DNA of 64,000 nt, taken from contig JBJLEZ010000001.1 in the NCBI GenBank assembly GCA_045565695.1, positions 372,001-436,000 on the forward strand, read 5' to 3'. Source of the DNA: GCA-2690565 sp002457235 (GTDB lineage: Bacteria; Verrucomicrobiota; Verrucomicrobiia; Opitutales; Coraliomargaritaceae). The notes beneath the pieces were generated by a model, which was not told the origin of the DNA, made no database searches, and saw only the letters and a list, made by a program, of their open reading frames with translations. This document shows, piece after piece, positions 36,074 to 45,139 of the stretch. Position numbers and translations under genes: made by a program. How positions within the stretch are numbered: the first letter of the stretch is position 1; every line of letters starts with the position of its first letter.

Positions 36074-37057
36074 ATGGCTAATACTAATAAAAACTGTGCG
36101 GATAATCTCCCAAAAAGTACGGATAAGGATCATTTGTCTCGTGATTATGATGATTCATTTATCGTATCGAAGGAGTACCGTGAATCATTGCCTGATATGC
36201 AAAATGCGAACGCGCGACATATTACCGGGTCAAATGTTCCAATTTTAAAGGTCGGAATATCCAATTTTAAACTCCCTTTAAAATATATTGTACAAAATTC
36301 AGATACGATTGAGCTTGAAACCTCAGTGACTGGTAATGTGTCACTTCAAGCGGGACAAAAAGGCATCAATATGTCCAGAATCATGCGTGTTTTCTACGAT
36401 TTTCAAGAGCGAGTCTTTACCTTAGATTTGCTTAAAGAAGTTTTGCAAGATTACAAAAAAACACTGAATACCTATCGAGCAGAGATACGTTTAGACTTTA
36501 ATTACCCAATTATGCAGACGAGCTTGAGAAGTGATTTGTCGGGATGGCAATACTATAAAGTGTCTTATGAAGGTATTTTAGACGAGCAGGATGTCTTTCA
36601 TAAACGTATGCATTTTGATTTTATTTATTCTTCAGCATGTCCTTGTTCTTCTGACTTAGCCGAACATGCGAGACAAGTTCGACAAGCATACTCAATCCCT
36701 CATTCTCAAAGGAGTACTGCTAGAATAAGTGTTGAGCTTGATCCAAAGTCTCATCTATTTGTAGAGGATCTCCAGTCAATCGCTCTAGCTGCTTTGAAAA
36801 CTGAAACCCAAGTGATGGTAAAGCGTGAAGATGAACAAGCATTTGCCGAACTCAATGGGGCTTATCCAAAGTTTGTCGAAGATGCGGCACGATTGCTCTT
36901 TGCTCAATTAAATGAGGACAAGCGTATAAGAGATTTTCAAGTTGCATGTGCTCATTTAGAATCACTCCACTCTCATGATGCAATTGCGGTGATCCATAAA
37001 GGGGTTCCGGGAGGGTTTAATGGACATGTTGATGACTTTAGCGCTTTAATACGTTAA
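36074..37057 (+). CDS. folE2: GTP cyclohydrolase FolE2 (type IB)
   Basis: 327 residues of the FolE2 family, the zinc-independent alternative to FolE for the first step of folate synthesis (GTP to 7,8-dihydroneopterin triphosphate). The N-terminal region has VGISNFKLPL and GINMSRIMR; SSACPCSSDLAEH carries the catalytic cysteine, and VHKG/FNGH-like residues near the end match the tunnel fold. No canonical folE is in the window. It is followed by a Nudix hydrolase gene, which in folate synthesis could in principle remove pyrophosphate from the product, but the Nudix sequence points elsewhere. Confidence 0.9.
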   Translation: MANTNKNCADNLPKSTDKDHLSRDYDDSFIVSKEYRESLPDMQNANARHITGSNVPILKVGISNFKLPLKYIVQNSDTIELETSVTGNVSLQAGQKGINMSRIMRVFYDFQERVFTLDLLKEVLQDYKKTLNTYRAEIRLDFNYPIMQTSLRSDLSGWQYYKVSYEGILDEQDVFHKRMHFDFIYSSACPCSSDLAEHARQVRQAYSIPHSQRSTARISVELDPKSHLFVEDLQSIALAALKTETQVMVKREDEQAFAELNGAYPKFVEDAARLLFAQLNEDKRIRDFQVACAHLESLHSHDAIAVIHKGVPGGFNGHVDDFSALIR

Positions 37058-37123
37058 ATCTTTAATTTCTGTAAGGGTTTATTTATTTTAGCGATTATTC
37101 TCGAATCACGCCTATTGTCTTTT

Positions 37124-37666
37124 ATGAATAAACCCAAGTATTCAAGTGCCGTCTTAAAAAATGAGAAAGTTGAATACTTTGATGTAGTTGACATTTTCGA
37201 TCGTGTTGTAGGTTTGGCTCCAAGAGAGTACATTCACGCAAATAAATTATTCCACAGAGCAGTTCACGTCTTCGTTTTCAATAATCAAGGGGATATATTT
37301 CTTCAAAAAAGATCTATGAATAAGGATAGCGCTCCAGGGAAATGGGTAAGTTCCTGTTCTGGGCATGTTGACTCAGGTGAATATTACTTTGATGCAGCGG
37401 TTAGGGAACTGGGTGAAGAAATAGGATTGCATTATTCAAAAGATTTAAATTTAGCGATGATCGAACAAGCACGGCCAGAAACCGGTTATGAACATGTCCA
37501 TTTATTCGTTTGTAATCACGACGGAGAGTTAAAACTAGACATTTGTGAGGTTTCAGATGGCATGTGGATCGATCTAGAAAAATTAGATTTGTGGATAGAG
37601 GAAAATCCTAGAGATTTTGCATGGTCTTTTGTCTATTTGTGGAAGCGTTTCCGTAGACATTTTTAA
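37124..37666 (+). CDS. Nudix hydrolase (YfcD/IPP-isomerase-like subgroup)
   Basis: About 180 residues from the ATG at 37124 (an in-frame TTG lies 9 bases upstream). The Nudix box GHVDSGEYYFDAAVRELGEEIGL fits GX5EX7REUXEEXGU. Upstream of it, a VVDIFDRVVG...HRAVHVFVFN pattern is shared with YfcD and isopentenyl-diphosphate isomerase-like Nudix proteins. Cytoplasmic; substrate unknown. It follows folE2 by 66 bases and precedes an orphan response regulator. Confidence 0.85.
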   Translation: MNKPKYSSAVLKNEKVEYFDVVDIFDRVVGLAPREYIHANKLFHRAVHVFVFNNQGDIFLQKRSMNKDSAPGKWVSSCSGHVDSGEYYFDAAVRELGEEIGLHYSKDLNLAMIEQARPETGYEHVHLFVCNHDGELKLDICEVSDGMWIDLEKLDLWIEENPRDFAWSFVYLWKRFRRHF

Positions 37667-37722
37667 TCTATTTCAATTTTTAGTTTCTTGCTATTTCTCA
37701 AGCACTGTTTTTTTGTAACTTT

Positions 37723-39222
37723 GTGAGTAGAGAAGCTAGTAATTCATTAAAGGTATTAATTGTAGATGACGAAGATGCGTTACGTTATTCTCTTAAACGG
37801 GCTCTGTCTAATCGATCGTTTAATATCTTCGAAGCAGATAGTGGAGAGGTCGCGATAGAGGTCGCACAAAAAGAGATGCCTAATATTGTTCTGTTGGACA
37901 ATCGGATGAAAGGCATGAATGGGATCGAAGCACTACAGCATTTAAGAGGCATTTGTCCAGCAGCCAAAATTATCATCATGACTGCTTTCACCACAACTCA
38001 AACAACGATTGAGGCAATGAAATTTGGGGCCTTCGATTATATTATGAAGCCCTTTGATCTATCAAAGATTTTGAGCCTTGTTGATGCCGCGGCAAATGTG
38101 ATAAAGGAAACATCTAAAGATGGACAATCTGAAAAACAGGATAATGCGGTTATCGAAGAAGATCTTAAAGTGGGGATCATCGGCAATGCAGCTGCAATGC
38201 AAGAAGTTTATAAAATGATTGGGCAGGTTGCCCCTACAGATGTAACCGTATTAGTTACTGGCGAGAGTGGCACTGGAAAAGAATTGATTGCAAGAGCCAT
38301 TCATAAAAATAGCTTGCGAGCAAGTCAGCCTTTTGTCGCAGTTAATTGTTCAGCTATTCCTGAAAATTTAATTGAAAGTGAATTATTTGGGCACGAAAAA
38401 GGGTCATTCACAGGTGCGAGTCAGCAGAGAATCGGCTATTTTGAACAGTGTGATCGTGGTACAATCTTCCTTGATGAAATAGGCGATATGCCATTAGCCG
38501 CACAGACTAAAATTTTGCGAGCCCTTCAAGAGGGGGAAATCCAGAGGGTCGGAGGAACGGAGGTCATTAAAGTGGATGTTAGAATTCTTGCTGCGACTAA
38601 TAAATCAATGGAAACAATGGTAAAAGAAAATACATTTCGAGAAGATTTGTATTATCGCTTAAATGTCGTTCGCATTTTAATGCCTGCATTGAGGCAGCGT
38701 AAGCAAGATATCCCTTTGTTGATTAATTTCATGTTGCAGAATTTAGCTAAAAAGAACCGATCGGTTGCAAATACAGTTGCGAAAGAGGCCCTAGATTTAT
38801 TGGTTGAATACAACTGGCCTGGAAATGTTAGAGAGTTGGAGAATATTATCCATCGAAGCGCTGTCTTAGCTCAAGGCAATACGATTTTGCCCAAAGATCT
38901 TCCAAGTGAAATCAATCCAAAAGTACCATCAGAGTCTTCTAGTGAAACTACTAAGATTGATGAGGAACCTATATCAACAACAGCCCAATCCACTGATTCA
39001 GAAGTTGATTTTGAAGCTTTGTACAATGGATTATGTGAGCTAACCGGTAATAAAGACATCCTTAAAAAACTTGAAGCAGAGCTTATTAAACAAGCACTTG
39101 AGGGCACTAATGGAGTTGTAGCTAAAGCAGCCAAGGTTCTAGGTATGACAGCTAGTACTTTGAAAAAGCGTATTGCTGAATACGAAATACAACAAGTCGA
39201 TCGGATCTCCGACAATTATTGA
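37723..39222 (+). CDS. NtrC-family sigma-54-dependent response regulator (orphan)
   Basis: 499 residues, GTG start. Receiver domain (~9-125) with acidic pair DDED, phospho-acceptor Asp in LLDNRMKGMNG and Lys in YIMKPFD. AAA+ domain (~155-395) with Walker A GESGTGKE, GSFTGA loop (GAFTGA, which contacts sigma-54), and Walker B IFLDEIGDM. Fis-type helix-turn-helix at the C-terminus (AAKVLGMTASTLKKRI). It would activate sigma-54 promoters when phosphorylated. No histidine kinase is adjacent, so its signal is unknown. Its stop overlaps the convergent DUF1573 gene by 7 bases. Confidence 0.93.
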   Translation: MSREASNSLKVLIVDDEDALRYSLKRALSNRSFNIFEADSGEVAIEVAQKEMPNIVLLDNRMKGMNGIEALQHLRGICPAAKIIIMTAFTTTQTTIEAMKFGAFDYIMKPFDLSKILSLVDAAANVIKETSKDGQSEKQDNAVIEEDLKVGIIGNAAAMQEVYKMIGQVAPTDVTVLVTGESGTGKELIARAIHKNSLRASQPFVAVNCSAIPENLIESELFGHEKGSFTGASQQRIGYFEQCDRGTIFLDEIGDMPLAAQTKILRALQEGEIQRVGGTEVIKVDVRILAATNKSMETMVKENTFREDLYYRLNVVRILMPALRQRKQDIPLLINFMLQNLAKKNRSVANTVAKEALDLLVEYNWPGNVRELENIIHRSAVLAQGNTILPKDLPSEINPKVPSESSSETTKIDEEPISTTAQSTDSEVDFEALYNGLCELTGNKDILKKLEAELIKQALEGTNGVVAKAAKVLGMTASTLKKRIAEYEIQQVDRISDNY

Positions 39223-39911
39223 CTCAATGAGTAACTATTGAATAAAAATATGGGCTCTTCGATTTCTGTTAATTGGGGTCCACTTGCTTTAATTTTAACC
39301 AAAGAATTAAAGGGTCTTTTTTCAGTAATCGGTATAATTTTTAAAGTGTATTTCGAGCCATCTAATTTATCTGGAATAATGGATATTTCGTAAAGAGTTT
39401 GGTCGTAATCAATTTCACTCAAGCTTGTGACGAAACGATCATCCAATGCTAATTCAACTAGAAATGACTCATTCAGATTACTTGCTTCCCAAGTGATTAT
39501 ATTAGGCGAACAATTAATTAATTTAGGTATAGTGACAATATAGTGTAAAGTCGCTAACGGCTCCTCGTGTCCTTCAAAAAATACAGTTATTTTATTATGA
39601 TATAACCCAGCTTCTTTGCCTTCTGGAAGAAAGGTAACTTCAATAGTAGTAGATTCTCCAGGCTCAATGATCCGCTTTTTAATCAGTGTTTTAATTGCAT
39701 TAGATTCAGAATAGGCATTATTAATTCGCATGGGTGACTCTCCATTATTGTGGGTTCGGAATGTCGCTTTCGCAAATGGTTTACCTGGTTGAAGTAAAGT
39801 ACTGACTTCAGTTTCATCCCAAGTAATTATTTGTGTTTGTATTGCCTCAAGTGGGAAGCCAACTAAAAATAGACTGATTGATGAAATTATTAAAAACTGA
39901 ATTATATGCAT
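39216..39911 (-). CDS. DUF1573-containing exported protein
   Basis: About 231 residues from the ATG at 39909-39911, followed by a signal peptide (HIIQFLIISSISLFLVG). Residues ~30-130 match the Ig-like DUF1573 pattern common in Bacteroidetes/Verrucomicrobia: FRTHNNGESPMRI, EPGESTTIEVTFLP and YHNKITVFFEG. A second beta-rich region follows. It should be periplasmic or surface-attached; function unknown. Starting earlier (39950) would overlap the divergent yjbQ gene. Confidence 0.75.
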   Translation of the reverse strand: MHIIQFLIISSISLFLVGFPLEAIQTQIITWDETEVSTLLQPGKPFAKATFRTHNNGESPMRINNAYSESNAIKTLIKKRIIEPGESTTIEVTFLPEGKEAGLYHNKITVFFEGHEEPLATLHYIVTIPKLINCSPNIITWEASNLNESFLVELALDDRFVTSLSEIDYDQTLYEISIIPDKLDGSKYTLKIIPITEKRPFNSLVKIKASGPQLTEIEEPIFLFNSYSLSQ

Positions 39912-39928
39912 GAAAGAGAAACTTAAAT

Positions 39929-40348
39929 ATGAAGTGTATAAATGAAACAATTGCCATTGAGTCGAGAGCGTATCAGTTGAAGGAAATTACCCATGAGGTA
40001 AAAACGATATTGGAATCTAGTGGAATTAAAAACGGATTGGCAACGGTCTTTTGTAAACATACGAGTTGTAGCTTAGTTATTATGGAAAATGCTGATCCTT
40101 CTGCTTCGAGAGATTTGGAAGATTTTATCTGTCGCCTCGTCCCTGAAAATGATCCAAATTTTACCCATATTTACGAAGGGCCTGATGATATGCCTAGTCA
40201 TATAAAAATGGCGCTCACTCGTACCAGTGAATCAATCCCTATTGAAAATGGGCGATTAGCATTGGGCACTTGGCAAGGAATTTTTCTTTGGGAACATCGG
40301 GCGATTGCTCATAGTCGAAATATTATCGTATCGCTTCAAGGGGTTTGA
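39929..40348 (+). CDS. YjbQ family (UPF0047) protein
   Basis: 139 residues, complete UPF0047: FCKHTSCSLVIMENADPS near residue 45, MPSHIKMAL, and LALGTWQGIFLWEHR at the end with its conserved His/Arg. E. coli YjbQ has thiamine phosphate synthase side activity; the true role is unclear. Cytoplasmic. 17 bases from the divergent DUF1573 start; overlaps the convergent tolC-like gene by 13 bases. Confidence 0.9.
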   Translation: MKCINETIAIESRAYQLKEITHEVKTILESSGIKNGLATVFCKHTSCSLVIMENADPSASRDLEDFICRLVPENDPNFTHIYEGPDDMPSHIKMALTRTSESIPIENGRLALGTWQGIFLWEHRAIAHSRNIIVSLQGV

Positions 40349-41817
40349 TTCTTTTCCACAAGTAAGCGGTCGAGCAAATCGTCGTACTTCAAAAGGTCTT
40401 TTTGAAATTCAACTTTTGCTTTAAGTTGGCTATGAAACGCACCAAATTCATTCTCTATGGCTTGGATATAATCTTGGATTGAGGATGTTATAAGTTGATA
40501 GTTCTGTGCCTCCTGCTCCCGATTTTCAACTGAGCTTCGGATAAATGGAATGTAGGAGGTAATATTCTTTTGGGCTTGTGATAGGGATTGTTCAATCGAT
40601 TCAATTTCGGCAAATAAATCTTTTTTCTTTCGCTGATATTTATACTCAATTTTTTGTAAATTTAATTTGGCGATGGCTAGTGAAGTTTTACTACTTCGAT
40701 AACCAATAATAGGGAGTTTAAATTCTACAGCAAAGCCATAATCATTTCGAGTATCGTTGAATTTTGTACTTAATGTATTCCCATTATCGCTGAGATGAGA
40801 GGCATTTAGGTAAAGATCTAAATCGGGTTGTATTTGGTTTTTAAAATGGGCGATATCAATTTCTTTTAAACGTTTATCAATGTCTATCTTTTTCAATGCA
40901 CGATTATGTGTTTTAAGATAGTCATTTAAATTAGTTACTGGATGAAAAGATGTTTGAAATTCAGCATGAATATCTTGATGAACAAATGCAGAATAATCCA
41001 AGCGTAAGGATAACTCTTTACTTAGAGCATTTTTATTCTTCAAGATCGCATCATAATCATTTTGAAGTTCAAAGATAGTACGTTTTACCGTAAGAGAGTG
41101 GGCCGTATCAACAAGTGGTATTGCATCAAGTATATTTATATAAGTGACGATCAAGCTTAGTTGTTCTTGCATCAGAGCAACTTCATAAAACTCAATTAGG
41201 CGATCATAGATAAAAGATTCTTGGTTTTCTAAATAGGCAATCTTTTGATCACTAAGGTCTAAGAGATTTCGGCGATAGCTTTTCAAATCAGAAGCATTAT
41301 TAGTATGTCGCATTAGAGGAAGTTTCCATTCTATTTCAATATAGCTTTCGTAATCCTGTGTCTGATAATGGTCATAAAAAGTAGCTTTTTTATAGCGTTC
41401 ATATTGATTCCAAGGAGTGTTTCTTTTATAAGAGAAACTGAGCTTGCTTGGGTTATTCAAAAACTGTTTGGATGTGGTTATTTTATAGGCACTCGTTTCC
41501 TGCCATTGTTTTCGGGTATAAGGCGAACTTGATGTAGTTGTTCGCCAGCGTTCCCAATCCTTAATTTGATGACTCATTTCTAAATCCAATTTAAAGCCTG
41601 AGTATTTTCTTTTTGAGCTTTCTAATTCAACTCTCTTTATCTCAACATCAATACGGTCTGTTTCAAAGTCCCAATTATGTTCTAGCGCATCACTTAAAAC
41701 GAGCAAGAATTGATCACGAGTGATTTGAGCCTCTGTTGGCTGAAACACTGCGATTAGGCTCAAAATTAAAGTCAATTTTGACTCGGAAAATAGTACAAAT
41801 ATGCGAGACCAAAGCAT
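40336..41817 (-). CDS. TolC-like outer-membrane efflux protein
   Basis: 493 residues with signal peptide (LTLILSLIAVFQPTEAQ). The body is two repeats of long amphipathic helices and strands as in TolC/OEP: VEIKRVELESSKRKY, then NNASDLKSYRRNLLDL, a middle hinge, and a second half with FAVEFKLPIIGYRSSKTSLAIAKLNL. It should form a trimeric outer-membrane channel with a periplasmic tunnel. No inner-membrane pump or adaptor is next to it. Divergence from typical TolC is high, so the family call is by pattern. Its upstream region carries a 33-bp AT inverted repeat. Confidence 0.75.
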   Translation of the reverse strand: MLWSRIFVLFSESKLTLILSLIAVFQPTEAQITRDQFLLVLSDALEHNWDFETDRIDVEIKRVELESSKRKYSGFKLDLEMSHQIKDWERWRTTTSSSPYTRKQWQETSAYKITTSKQFLNNPSKLSFSYKRNTPWNQYERYKKATFYDHYQTQDYESYIEIEWKLPLMRHTNNASDLKSYRRNLLDLSDQKIAYLENQESFIYDRLIEFYEVALMQEQLSLIVTYINILDAIPLVDTAHSLTVKRTIFELQNDYDAILKNKNALSKELSLRLDYSAFVHQDIHAEFQTSFHPVTNLNDYLKTHNRALKKIDIDKRLKEIDIAHFKNQIQPDLDLYLNASHLSDNGNTLSTKFNDTRNDYGFAVEFKLPIIGYRSSKTSLAIAKLNLQKIEYKYQRKKKDLFAEIESIEQSLSQAQKNITSYIPFIRSSVENREQEAQNYQLITSSIQDYIQAIENEFGAFHSQLKAKVEFQKDLLKYDDLLDRLLVEKNQTP

Positions 41818-41843
41818 AAAGCACGAAGCTTAAAGGGTTAGAG

Positions 41844-41876
41844 ATTTAATTATTATAAAAATTATAATAATTAAAT
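41844..41876. repeat. Perfect AT-only inverted repeat, 15-base arms, 3-base loop
   Basis: ATTTAATTATTATAA, AAA, TTATAATAATTAAAT. The arms match exactly. It lies 26 bases upstream of the tolC-like ATG and after the purA stop. Each arm contains a TATAAT when read outward, so it may include the tolC -10 element or act as an operator. No T-run follows, so it is not an intrinsic terminator. Confidence 0.6.
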
Positions 41877-41947
41877 ACTATCTTCGGCCAATTCATAATT
41901 TGTGGCCCAATTGAGAACTTCCTTTCCTTGTAGTTCGGAATGACGCC

Positions 41948-43501
41948 TTAGCTAACAAGATTTATTAGCTCCTCTACATCGGGAGCATCTTTAATAATTT
42001 GATTAGGCTCTGGACCAACTCCAATGTAACGTAAATTTGGATAGAGTGTTTTGTTGTTATCCCCATAATTAGCTACATCTGTAAGTGATTTAAGCATCCA
42101 AGCCAGGTAGATTTTTGCATTTTTCGGTAGGTCAGCAAATTGACGAACATTAGAAATGTCTTCTGACCAACCTGGAAGTGTCTTATAAACTGGAGTTAGG
42201 GTTTTTCTCACGCTATCATTTCTTGGCACATGGTGATAAAGCTGTCCTTGAGCATCTTGGTATGCGATGCAAATTTGGAGATCTCCATTCCAGCCTTCAG
42301 AATAAGAAAGGGCATCAAGTTTATTTAGAGCAAGGTCTTGGTAGCCTCCATAACGTAAGGCATCTCCTTTTTCGACAGCATCGTACCATCCGACCATTCT
42401 TTGCCTTCCAGTTGTGGCTCCAAATTCTAATTGCTTAAGTTTATTGCCTAGTGGATGGCCGTCTTCAATTTCTGTGATAAATACATGCGTGCCTACTTTG
42501 GTATCATAAGCTTTACAGCATCCGATATTATGAATCGGCTGTGCAGGAATGCCTGCAGATTGGAAAAATTCCGGGGTAAAGGTATGAGAGGCAGTGACAT
42601 TTGGGGCAAAGCCATGTCTTTTATCTAGCCAATAGGCTTGGCCGAATTCTCCAATGACAAATTTGCCTTCATCTTTTGCTTTTAAAATTAGCTCACGAAC
42701 ATCGGATATAGTTTCTCGTAATTGCTGGCCTGCTTCCCAGTAAACGGTTGCGAGCTTATTTGTATCTAGAGTGAAGGGGATTTTGTCTTTTGGAATAAAT
42801 TGAGCGAAATCAAAATCAGATTCGGATAATTTTCCGGATTCTATTAGTGTTTTGTGGGCTTTAGTTTCGGCATCACTTAAACGTTTAAAAAATTCAAACC
42901 AGGTGGTTTCTTTAACCCGACAAACATGTTGGATTGTTCGCATGGCACGTTCGGTTCGCCAAGCAATCTTCTCAAAAAATTCATCTTTAGGACCTAAGAA
43001 ATCAGCATAATAAATTTGGAACTGCCCAACTTCATCCAAATAAGCAGGAGTGATTCCTCGGCCGGTAGACCCTCTAGGAGTTTGTTGCATCTGTTCGACT
43101 CGGAAATCTTCCCAAGCAAGGTCAAGCAAACGGTGATTTAAGTCAGAAACTAAGCATCGATGATCAATCACTAGTCGCGATAACACGGCATGCCCATGGG
43201 ATTCTGCATAAATACTTTCCCACAGAAATTTTCTAGGGTCAGCAACAACACCTGATCCAATAATCAAATGAGGTACAATCGGATCAGCGACGCCACCTGG
43301 AAGAAGATTGAGTTTCAGTCCGGCTACAGTATGCCCAGAGTTTGAGCCTCCGTTGACCTTCATGACAGAGGCTACAATTTTCGGGTCCTTGTGTTGGTCT
43401 CTGAGTTCGTTGATGATTTCAAGTATGACTCGGCCCTTGCCTTCGTCACCTGTTGAAATGCCTGTATCCGTTATAAATTGGGAGGAAAAAGGAGTGAGCA
43501 T
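41948..43501 (-). CDS. purA: Adenylosuccinate synthetase, long divergent form
   Basis: 517 residues against about 430 in typical PurA. GTP plus aspartate convert IMP to adenylosuccinate. The P-loop-like GDEGKGR keeps the catalytic Asp (19); GGSNSGHTV keeps the catalytic His (57); GSTGRGITPAY, EFGATTGRQR and KLDAL align with IMP- and GTP-binding segments. Differences: DKRHG where DIDHG is usual and TASHTF for TSSNTT. Extra length is spread through insertions. It starts 6 bases after the guaB stop, so both branches from IMP are likely on one message. Aspartate in the P-loop argues against the phage PurZ type. Confidence 0.85.
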   Translation of the reverse strand: MLTPFSSQFITDTGISTGDEGKGRVILEIINELRDQHKDPKIVASVMKVNGGSNSGHTVAGLKLNLLPGGVADPIVPHLIIGSGVVADPRKFLWESIYAESHGHAVLSRLVIDHRCLVSDLNHRLLDLAWEDFRVEQMQQTPRGSTGRGITPAYLDEVGQFQIYYADFLGPKDEFFEKIAWRTERAMRTIQHVCRVKETTWFEFFKRLSDAETKAHKTLIESGKLSESDFDFAQFIPKDKIPFTLDTNKLATVYWEAGQQLRETISDVRELILKAKDEGKFVIGEFGQAYWLDKRHGFAPNVTASHTFTPEFFQSAGIPAQPIHNIGCCKAYDTKVGTHVFITEIEDGHPLGNKLKQLEFGATTGRQRMVGWYDAVEKGDALRYGGYQDLALNKLDALSYSEGWNGDLQICIAYQDAQGQLYHHVPRNDSVRKTLTPVYKTLPGWSEDISNVRQFADLPKNAKIYLAWMLKSLTDVANYGDNNKTLYPNLRYIGVGPEPNQIIKDAPDVEELINLVS

Positions 43502-43507
43502 GGAATG

Positions 43508-45085
43508 TTATTTTTGTATGTCAGAATTGCTTGTCTTTACCGTAATGACATCGTGTGGAGATGCTTCTTTTTGTCCGGCTTGAGTAACTCGTATGTATCT
43601 CGCATTCTTTCTTAAAGATTCTAAGTTTGATGCACCTAAATACCCCATTCCTGATTGGATCCCGCCGATGAGTTCATTGAGTACTCTAGAGACGGAGCCT
43701 GAGGATTCTTTGAGTGCTTCAATTCCTTCTGCTGCAGCTTTTAATTGAACATCTTTTTTGCTGTGTCCGTATCGAGAAGCAGACCCTTCCTTCATTGCTT
43801 CGTGACTTCCCATGCCTCGGTATTGTTTATAAAGTTTCCCATCAATTTCAATAATTCGACCGGGTGCTTCGTTACATCCAGCTAATAAGCTTCCGCAGAT
43901 CACTGCATTGGAAAGGGTGAGTGCTTTGACTATGTCGCCAGATTTACTAATGCCACCATCAGCTAAAATACAAATATTCTTTTTTGCAGCTATTTTTGAA
44001 GCAGAATACAGTGCAGTCATTTGAGGAATTCCAACTCCGGCAACTACCCTGGTTGTGCAAATTGAGCCGGGACCTTGTCCTACCTTAATTGCATTTGCTC
44101 CAGCATTAGCTAAAAATTCGACACCTTCGGCAGAGGTTACATTTCCAGCAATTAAATTAAGATCTGCAAATTGACTTCTTAGTAATTGAACAATTTCACC
44201 AATAGATTTTGAAAAACCATGTGCCGTTGAAATTGCGATTGCATCTATTTTTTCATCTACGAGCTTTCCGACATGGTTTATGATACGATCTTTATCGATT
44301 GTGCCATCGGCTTTACGATGAGGAGCAATAGAAGCACCGCAGATTAATTGAAAATCACCGTCTCGTGCGGGTTTGACCTCTTGATTAGATTCACTTTCTA
44401 TCCGTTCAATATCGGATAAGGTGAATAATCCGCACAATTCGTCTATATCATTAACCACTAGTAGCTTGTGGATTCCTAAATGGTTTGTGAAAAATTCGTC
44501 AGCAAATTTGATCGGGTCATTTTTGATCTCTTTTTCTGTCAATGTATAAATAGATTCTCTTGGTGACATCGCTTCAGAGACTAATTTCTCCGAATAACGC
44601 ACCTTAACCGCTCTCCCGGGAAGTAGTCCAATCAGGGTATTTTCCTGATTTACAACTGGGAATGTACTGAAGCCGTAGTTATGTTTCTTTATGAGTTCCA
44701 ATACTGAGCCAATAGTTTGATCTGGGTTTACTGTAATTGGGTCTTGGATATATCCATGGATATGGTTTTTAACACGTGCCGCTTCTTTGACTTGTTTTTC
44801 ATCAGACATATTATAATGCAAGATGCCCATTCCACCATTAAGGGCCATTTGTATTGCCATTTTTGATTCGGTGACCGTATCCATATCTGATGATATGATC
44901 GGTATTTGTAATTCTAACGAATCAGATATTTTAGTAGAGAGATTGGTTTCTCTTGGGAGAACTTCTGAATAAAGAGTCGCTAAGGACAGATCATCAAATG
45001 TCAGCCCAAATGGAATGGCTTGCTGAAAAAAGGTATCAGCAGGTTGAAAAAAACTGTTTGAAGTGGAATTGTTATTCACTGTCAT
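43508..45085 (-). CDS. guaB: Inosine-5'-monophosphate dehydrogenase, with Asp-to-Ser at the NAD site
   Basis: 525 residues; oxidises IMP to XMP, first step to GMP. The TIM barrel has GLTFDD, the catalytic loop GPGSICTTRVV (Cys 343), flap YRGMGS and SASRY. Two CBS domains lie between ~112 and 230. The usual VDTAHGHS motif is ISTAHGFS: Ser 286 replaces the Asp that holds the NAD ribose. An 8-10 residue insertion follows GASIAP just before. CBS domains and Arg-Tyr flap exclude GMP reductase. The gene is followed 6 bases on by purA. Confidence 0.9.
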   Translation of the reverse strand: MTVNNNSTSNSFFQPADTFFQQAIPFGLTFDDLSLATLYSEVLPRETNLSTKISDSLELQIPIISSDMDTVTESKMAIQMALNGGMGILHYNMSDEKQVKEAARVKNHIHGYIQDPITVNPDQTIGSVLELIKKHNYGFSTFPVVNQENTLIGLLPGRAVKVRYSEKLVSEAMSPRESIYTLTEKEIKNDPIKFADEFFTNHLGIHKLLVVNDIDELCGLFTLSDIERIESESNQEVKPARDGDFQLICGASIAPHRKADGTIDKDRIINHVGKLVDEKIDAIAISTAHGFSKSIGEIVQLLRSQFADLNLIAGNVTSAEGVEFLANAGANAIKVGQGPGSICTTRVVAGVGIPQMTALYSASKIAAKKNICILADGGISKSGDIVKALTLSNAVICGSLLAGCNEAPGRIIEIDGKLYKQYRGMGSHEAMKEGSASRYGHSKKDVQLKAAAEGIEALKESSGSVSRVLNELIGGIQSGMGYLGASNLESLRKNARYIRVTQAGQKEASPHDVITVKTSNSDIQK

Positions 45086-45139
45086 GATTCAAATTCAACA
45101 AAAGATTGTGTTTTCTCAAGTAGAATCGACACTAGAGCT

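Noticed and set aside
41948..43501. PurZ-like phage-type adenylosuccinate synthetase (2-aminoadenine pathway)
   Set aside because: The catalytic Asp in GDEGKG is kept and no other Z-genome genes are nearby; it sits with guaB in a housekeeping operon.
43508..45085. GMP reductase instead of IMP dehydrogenase
   Set aside because: Two CBS domains and the Arg-Tyr flap are present, which GMP reductases lack.
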